Assembly: GCA_002005325.1 (NCBI GenBank)
Contig: CP017315.1
Span: forward strand, 992,001 to 1,056,000
DNA length: 64,000 bases
Origin: Candidatus Tokpelaia hoelldoblerii
GTDB lineage: Bacteria > Pseudomonadota > Alphaproteobacteria > Rhizobiales > Rhizobiaceae
Direction: 5' to 3'
In this document: positions 60,605 through 64,000 of the stretch, in pieces
Layout: every line of letters begins with the position of its first letter
Numbering within the stretch: position 1 is the first letter of the stretch
Translations under genes and position numbers: made by a program
The notes under the pieces: generated by a model
Told to the model about the DNA's origin: nothing
Database searches by the model: none
What the model saw: the letters and a program-made list of their open reading frames with translations, nothing else

Positions 60605-60619
60605 CCGGCTCAGACGGAG

Positions 60620-61021
60620 CTAGATCGGTGTCACAAAAGTAATCAACACTTTTATAACCCCGGTTGGCATCATCATCAGGTATGCGTATTCCTCGGTTGC
60701 CACCAACGATGAACCAAGATCCCATTCAAAAAAGGGTTGAGCACGTTGATGTTTCCAGCATACCAAATCCTCAACAACGGGAATTCCACCGCCGCCAGCC
60801 GCGACCTGCATCGGACATAACATGCCAGCCCTGCTCTTTTTCCATATGGTACAGGGGGCCAGCATCATTGTCCGGCTCACCAGAGTATAAAGTTTTCCGC
60901 TGTTCTCATCCTGCAAGTTGATCGCGTACTTAAAGGTGCTGTGAACTTTCAAGCGTTTGGGCCCGGTTTCTTTTTCAAGCGCGTCAAGCCAGTAGCGATC
61001 CCCTTGCAAGGCATGAATCAT
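60620..61021 (-). pseudogene. Truncated AllH/DUF2877-like protein fragment
   Basis: 133 aa from the ATG at 61021, 4 nt after the ankyrin-gene stop, with GGAGGAG as ribosome site, so it was designed as the next gene of that operon. The N-terminal part (RLKVHSTFKYAINLQDENSG and KLYTLVSR) resembles the start of AllH/DUF2877 proteins, whose pattern is ...AINL...SGxLxTL. That family is about 270 aa long, so roughly half is missing, and the second half here shows no family similarity. I regard it as a truncated remnant. The family assignment is from memory of the pattern only. Confidence 0.5.
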
Positions 61022-61025
61022 ATGT

Positions 61026-61628
61026 CTATGAGGCTCCTCCGGCAACAAGCAGATCAGCAATCTGCTGATAGCCCTTTTCTTTTGCAAGCGTTAGCGGCGT
61101 CTTGCCGTATTTATCAGTCATATCAGGGTTGGCGCCGTGTTTGAGCAAAAGGCGGACAATCTCCTGTTGCCTTGCGCCGCCATCATTGAGAACGATAGCC
61201 TCAAGCAAAGGAGTCCAACCGACAAAATTGGTGTGGTTATAATTGATATCTGTTGTTTCCAGCAGTTCCCTGACAATGTCCACATGGCCTTTTTCTGCGG
61301 CGGGCGTAATGCCTACACCACCGAAACGGGTCATCAGTGTCAGATCCGCCCCGGCCTTGATCATAAGCTTCACAAGAGTGAGATCATCATTCAGACAACC
61401 CCACAAAAAGGGGTTGAAACAGGTTTGGTCCTGCCGGTTGATGTCCGCACCCGAATCAATCAGAAACTGCACAGCTTCATATCGCTTATTCATCGCAGCG
61501 AGTAAAATTGCCGTACGGCCCTGACGGTTGACTGCATTGATATCAGTCCCGTCCTGCAGGCTTTGCTTCAAAACAGCAATGCCACCTTTTTCAGCGGCTT
61601 CAAAAAAGCTGATTTCGGAATCGGGCAC
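61026..61628 (-). CDS. Ankyrin-repeat protein
   Basis: 200 aa from the GTG at 61628, which has an excellent AAGGAGAATATT ribosome site; upstream in-frame codons to 61727 lack one. Five or so ankyrin repeats fill the protein, e.g. AVNRQGRTAILLAAMNKRYE, GGVGITPAAEKGHVDIVREL and DKYGKTPLTLAKEKGYQQIA. No signal peptide or membrane segment, so cytosolic. It heads the operon with the truncated AllH-like fragment and points toward the amidohydrolase. Ankyrin proteins in host-associated bacteria can be effectors, but nothing here indicates secretion. Confidence 0.88.
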   Translation of the reverse strand: MPDSEISFFEAAEKGGIAVLKQSLQDGTDINAVNRQGRTAILLAAMNKRYEAVQFLIDSGADINRQDQTCFNPFLWGCLNDDLTLVKLMIKAGADLTLMTRFGGVGITPAAEKGHVDIVRELLETTDINYNHTNFVGWTPLLEAIVLNDGGARQQEIVRLLLKHGANPDMTDKYGKTPLTLAKEKGYQQIADLLVAGGAS

Positions 61629-61941
61629 AATATTCTCCTTAATGCTGAAAATATTATAAACTTGGTATCCTGATAAAAAATTTATCCTGTTTACCTCGTA
61701 AGCCATAATGAAAAGAGTTACAACCACACAACATACCCTGAACCTGATCCTGTTTGTTGAAAACGCAACAAATCATTGATATATAAAAGCTTTGGGCAAA
61801 ATATCGCATGGGCGCCTTTTCAGATCGCCATACACACTATTTTTTATGAAATATTCCATCGGGCGATTGTTAAATGCAGCCAATTGTTATACGAGCTTTA
61901 AGCGGACATTATTTCAAAGCCGTTCCAAACGAGGTTGATCT
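61629..61941. other. Intergenic region, ankyrin gene / purC
   Basis: A 313-bp divergent promoter region, AT-rich. It must contain the promoters of the ankyrin operon and of purC-purS-purQ. I see no repeat, riboswitch or known operator in it. Confidence 0.5.
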
Positions 61942-62706
61942 ATGAATCGTCGCCGTCGCATTTATGAAGGCAAGGCTAAAATTATCTTTGAAGGCCCTGA
62001 AACCGGCACCTATATCCAGTTTTTTAAAGACGACACAACAGCTTTCAATGCCCGGAAACATGCGGTCATTGAAGGCAAGGGCGTCCTCAACAACCGTATT
62101 TCGGAATATATTTTCAGCCGGCTGGAGCGGATCGGCATTCCCACCCACTTCATCAAACGGTTGAATATGCGCGAGCAACTGATTCATGCCGTTGAGATTA
62201 TCCCTCTGGAAGTGGTGGTGCGCAATGTTGCCGCCGGCTCACTGGCAAAGCGTTTCGGCCTGGAGGAAGGCATGCCCCTGCCCCATACGGTCGTTGAATT
62301 TTATTATAAAAAGGACTCACTCAACGATCCGATGGTTTCGGAAGAACACATTCTCGCCTTCGGCTGGGCAACCCCACAGGAACTGGAAGAAATTATGGCG
62401 CATGCGGTGCGTATCAATGATTTTCTTTCCGGCCTTTTTCTTGGCGCCGGCATTCAGCTTGTCGATTTCAAGATGGAATTTGGCCGTATGTGGGAGAATG
62501 ATATGATGCAGGTTGTTCTGGCGGATGAAATCTCCCCTGATTCTGCCCGCCTCTGGGATATGCAGACCGGAAACAAACTGGATAAGGACCGCTTCCGTCA
62601 GGACCTGGGCGGGCTGGTTGAAGCCTATCAGGAAGTGGCGCGCCGCCTTGGTATTTTAAATGAAAATGAAACACCACGCCTGAAAAGACCGGTTCTGGTG
62701 AAATGA
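61942..62706 (+). CDS. purC: SAICAR synthase
   Basis: Phosphoribosylaminoimidazole-succinocarboxamide synthase of purine biosynthesis: ATP-dependent joining of CAIR and aspartate. It is 254 aa. Diagnostic sequence: RRRIYEGKAKIIFEGPETGT (N-terminal nucleotide loop), FNARKHAVIEGKGVLNNRIS, VVVRNVAAGSLAKRFGLEEG and LVDFKMEFGR (about residues 173-182). Divergent from the ankyrin gene, followed by purS and purQ in the usual alphaproteobacterial order. Confidence 0.97.
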   Translation: MNRRRRIYEGKAKIIFEGPETGTYIQFFKDDTTAFNARKHAVIEGKGVLNNRISEYIFSRLERIGIPTHFIKRLNMREQLIHAVEIIPLEVVVRNVAAGSLAKRFGLEEGMPLPHTVVEFYYKKDSLNDPMVSEEHILAFGWATPQELEEIMAHAVRINDFLSGLFLGAGIQLVDFKMEFGRMWENDMMQVVLADEISPDSARLWDMQTGNKLDKDRFRQDLGGLVEAYQEVARRLGILNENETPRLKRPVLVK

Positions 62707-62767
62707 TTCGCGCTTCCGGCTTTTCACCGGCACAGGTGGAAGCCGGTAAAACAGGGATGGAAAGATT

Positions 62768-63010
62768 ATGAAAGCCCGTATTACAGTGACCTTGAAAAAT
62801 GCTGTGCTTGACCCGCAGGGCAAGGCGATCTCCGGCGCGCTGGAAAGCCTTGACTTCAAGGGTGTGCAATCCGTGCGTCAGGGCAAGATTTTTGATCTTG
62901 TGCTTGCTGCACAGGATCAGGCCAGCGCCCGTCAGCAGCTGGAAGCCATGTGCGAAAAGCTGCTTGCCAATACGGTGGTTGAAAACTACCATATTGATCT
63001 TGTCCCTTGA
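62768..63010 (+). CDS. purS: FGAM synthase subunit PurS
   Basis: Small subunit of the three-part formylglycinamidine ribonucleotide synthase (PurS-PurQ-PurL), bridging the glutaminase and synthetase; 80 aa. Typical sequence: MKARITVTLKNAVLDPQGKA and SLDFKGVQSVRQGKIFDL, ending LLANTVVENYHIDLVP. A GGGATGGAAAG site precedes the ATG. purQ starts 17 nt after its stop. Confidence 0.95.
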   Translation: MKARITVTLKNAVLDPQGKAISGALESLDFKGVQSVRQGKIFDLVLAAQDQASARQQLEAMCEKLLANTVVENYHIDLVP

Positions 63011-63027
63011 AACTTCAGTGCAATCCT

Positions 63028-63696
63028 ATGAAAACCGCTGTTATCCAATTCCCCGGCCTGAACCGTGACCGTGACATGATAGCGGCGCTCACCAGAATTT
63101 CCGGCCATGCCCCGCTCACCGTCTGGCAGACAGAAACAAGTATTCCTGATGTGGATATGATTGTCATCCCGGGCGGGTTTTCCTATGGCGATTATTTACG
63201 CTGTGGCGCAATTGCCGCCCGTCAGCCGGTGATGCAGGCCATCCGCGAGCAGGCTGAAAAAGGCGTGATGATTCTCGGTGTGTGCAACGGCTTTCAGATC
63301 TTGCTGGAAGCAGGCCTGCTGCCCGGCGCTTTGATGCGCAATACATCCTTGCGTTTTGTCTGCCGCGAGGTGAAGCTGGAAGTTGCCAACGCCAACACGC
63401 CGTTTTCACGCGGCTACAATCAGGGACAGGTTTTCCGCTGCCCGGTTGCCCATCATGACGGCAACTATTTTGCTGATGAGGAAACTCTCAACCGGCTGGA
63501 AGGCAACGGGCAGATTGTGTTCCGTTATGCCGGGGGGACAAACCCGAACGGTTCCGCCCGCGATATTGCCGGTATTATCAATGAGCACGGCAATATACTG
63601 GGTATGATGCCCCACCCGGAAAACCTGATTGAGCCGGCGCATGGCGGTTCGGACGGGCGGGCGCTGTTTGCCGGCGCGCTGGGGGTTGCCCTATGA
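63028..63696 (+). CDS. purQ: FGAM synthase glutaminase subunit PurQ
   Basis: Class I glutamine amidotransferase supplying ammonia to PurL; 222 aa from the ATG at 63028 (MKTAVIQFPGLNRDRDM), preferred over one at 63007 overlapping purS. Nucleophile Cys in ILGVCNGFQILLEAGLLPG (about residue 86) and catalytic His-Glu in GMMPHPENLIEPAHGGSDG (about 195-213). Its stop overlaps the next gene's ATG by 4 nt (ATGA). purL lies outside the window. Confidence 0.96.
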   Translation: MKTAVIQFPGLNRDRDMIAALTRISGHAPLTVWQTETSIPDVDMIVIPGGFSYGDYLRCGAIAARQPVMQAIREQAEKGVMILGVCNGFQILLEAGLLPGALMRNTSLRFVCREVKLEVANANTPFSRGYNQGQVFRCPVAHHDGNYFADEETLNRLEGNGQIVFRYAGGTNPNGSARDIAGIINEHGNILGMMPHPENLIEPAHGGSDGRALFAGALGVAL

Positions 63697-64000
63697 TCCC
63701 CGCCTCACGCCTGTTTTTTCTTGCAGCTTGCACCACGGGGCTTGCAGCGTGTGCTCAAGGCCCCGGCCACAGCCGGTTTCAAAGCCGGCAAAACGCCCTG
63801 CCCGCCATGGAGCAAATTGCGCTCAATGCCAATCGCTGCTGGTTTAAATCCGGTGACAGGGCATTCCAAGCCTATCGCCTTGCACCGGAATTACAATCCT
63901 TCAGCGGCCGGCCGCGCATTCTGGTTGTGCCCCATGATAATCAGGCAGGCAAACCGCTGCTTGTTATTGAGGCAACCGGCACACCGGCGCGCATTGAGGC
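63693..64000 (+). CDS. Putative lipoprotein, 3'-truncated by window edge
   Basis: Open from the ATG at 63693, which overlaps the purQ stop by 4 nt, through the window end (102 full codons). The N-terminus MIPASRLFFLAACTTGLAAC reads as a lipoprotein signal with lipobox LAAC. The mature part (NALPAMEQIALNANRCWFKS, ending GTPARIE) is not a family I can name. Its position coupled to purQ is probably transcriptional piggy-backing. Confidence 0.75.
   Translation, partial: MIPASRLFFLAACTTGLAACAQGPGHSRFQSRQNALPAMEQIALNANRCWFKSGDRAFQAYRLAPELQSFSGRPRILVVPHDNQAGKPLLVIEATGTPARIE

Larger units (their letters stand above)
60245..60619. other. Decayed intergenic region upstream of the amidohydrolase
   Basis: A 375-bp stretch without a convincing gene. 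It contains copy B of the amidohydrolase start segment with a one-base insertion that breaks the frame, and two copies of a 12-bp word (60498 and 60593). Overlapping frames on both strands look random. It reads as debris from a duplication and partial deletion. Confidence 0.6.

Noticed and set aside
60401..60712. 103-codon plus-strand frame in the decayed region
   Set aside because: Low-complexity-like composition and overlap with the AllH-like fragment; no start signal.

Overview
The window is a stretch of a chromosome from an alphaproteobacterium of the order Hyphomicrobiales (Rhizobiales), probably near the Bartonella/Brucella branch. I cannot name a species. The evidence is: the acpXL-to-lpxXL cluster for very-long-chain fatty acid lipid A; a BP26/Omp28 (SIMPL) antigen; a fused SecDF; an LpsB-type core glycosyltransferase directly after greA; alphaproteobacterial LexA boxes (GTTC-N7-GTTC) in front of lexA; and an IalB-family protein next to a Bartonella-like trimeric autotransporter adhesin. 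Most of the window is ordinary, densely packed core genome of moderate GC. I see no prophage, insertion sequence, CRISPR array or rRNA operon.

Layout. 1-10.1 kb: 3' part of rne, lexA, rimO, an Ate/Bpt aminoacyl-transferase, an unknown 128-aa protein, queC-queF and parC. 10.2-15.1 kb: an exported protein of unknown function and a four-gene Mla-type lipid transport operon (permease, ATPase, MCE protein, lipoprotein). 15.5-22.8 kb: malic enzyme, then acpXL, two ketosynthases, an alcohol dehydrogenase and lpxXL. 22.9-27.9 kb: an AT-rich accessory block with a DUF805 protein, a trimeric autotransporter adhesin, an IalB-family protein and a single-span membrane protein, ending near a tRNA with a CAU anticodon. 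28.1-35.7 kb: BP26-like protein, YcgN-like and HlyU-like proteins, rpoD, dnaG, an MscS channel and a YqeY-like protein. 35.9-40.0 kb: an MFS exporter, a YpfJ-like metallopeptidase and an SbmA/BacA-related ABC protein whose nucleotide-binding motifs are all degraded. 40.3-52.5 kb: aspartate aminotransferase, an OafA-type acyltransferase with SGNH domain, greA-lpsB, galE, mazG, a DEAD-box helicase, ilvA, tRNA-Leu and a MurG-like glycosyltransferase. 52.8-58.8 kb: secDF, a YbaL-like antiporter, a YbhN-like flippase-type protein and an RBBP9-like hydrolase. 58.9-61.6 kb: a decaying locus with a Tat-exported cytosine-deaminase-like amidohydrolase, a duplicated promoter/start segment, a truncated AllH/DUF2877-like fragment and an ankyrin protein. 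61.9-64.0 kb: purC-purS-purQ and the start of a lipoprotein gene.

A cell-envelope theme joins several regions: VLCFA lipid A synthesis, LPS core glycosylation, possible O-acetylation, Mla-type lipid trafficking, a BacA-like transporter and a surface adhesin, as expected of a host-associated alphaproteobacterium. The most unusual items are the ATPase-dead BacA/YddA-like protein, the ketosynthase with Glu in place of the catalytic Cys inside a VLCFA cluster that lacks fabZ, the adhesin/IalB/membrane-protein cassette with its repeat-bearing upstream region, and the decaying amidohydrolase/AllH/ankyrin locus.
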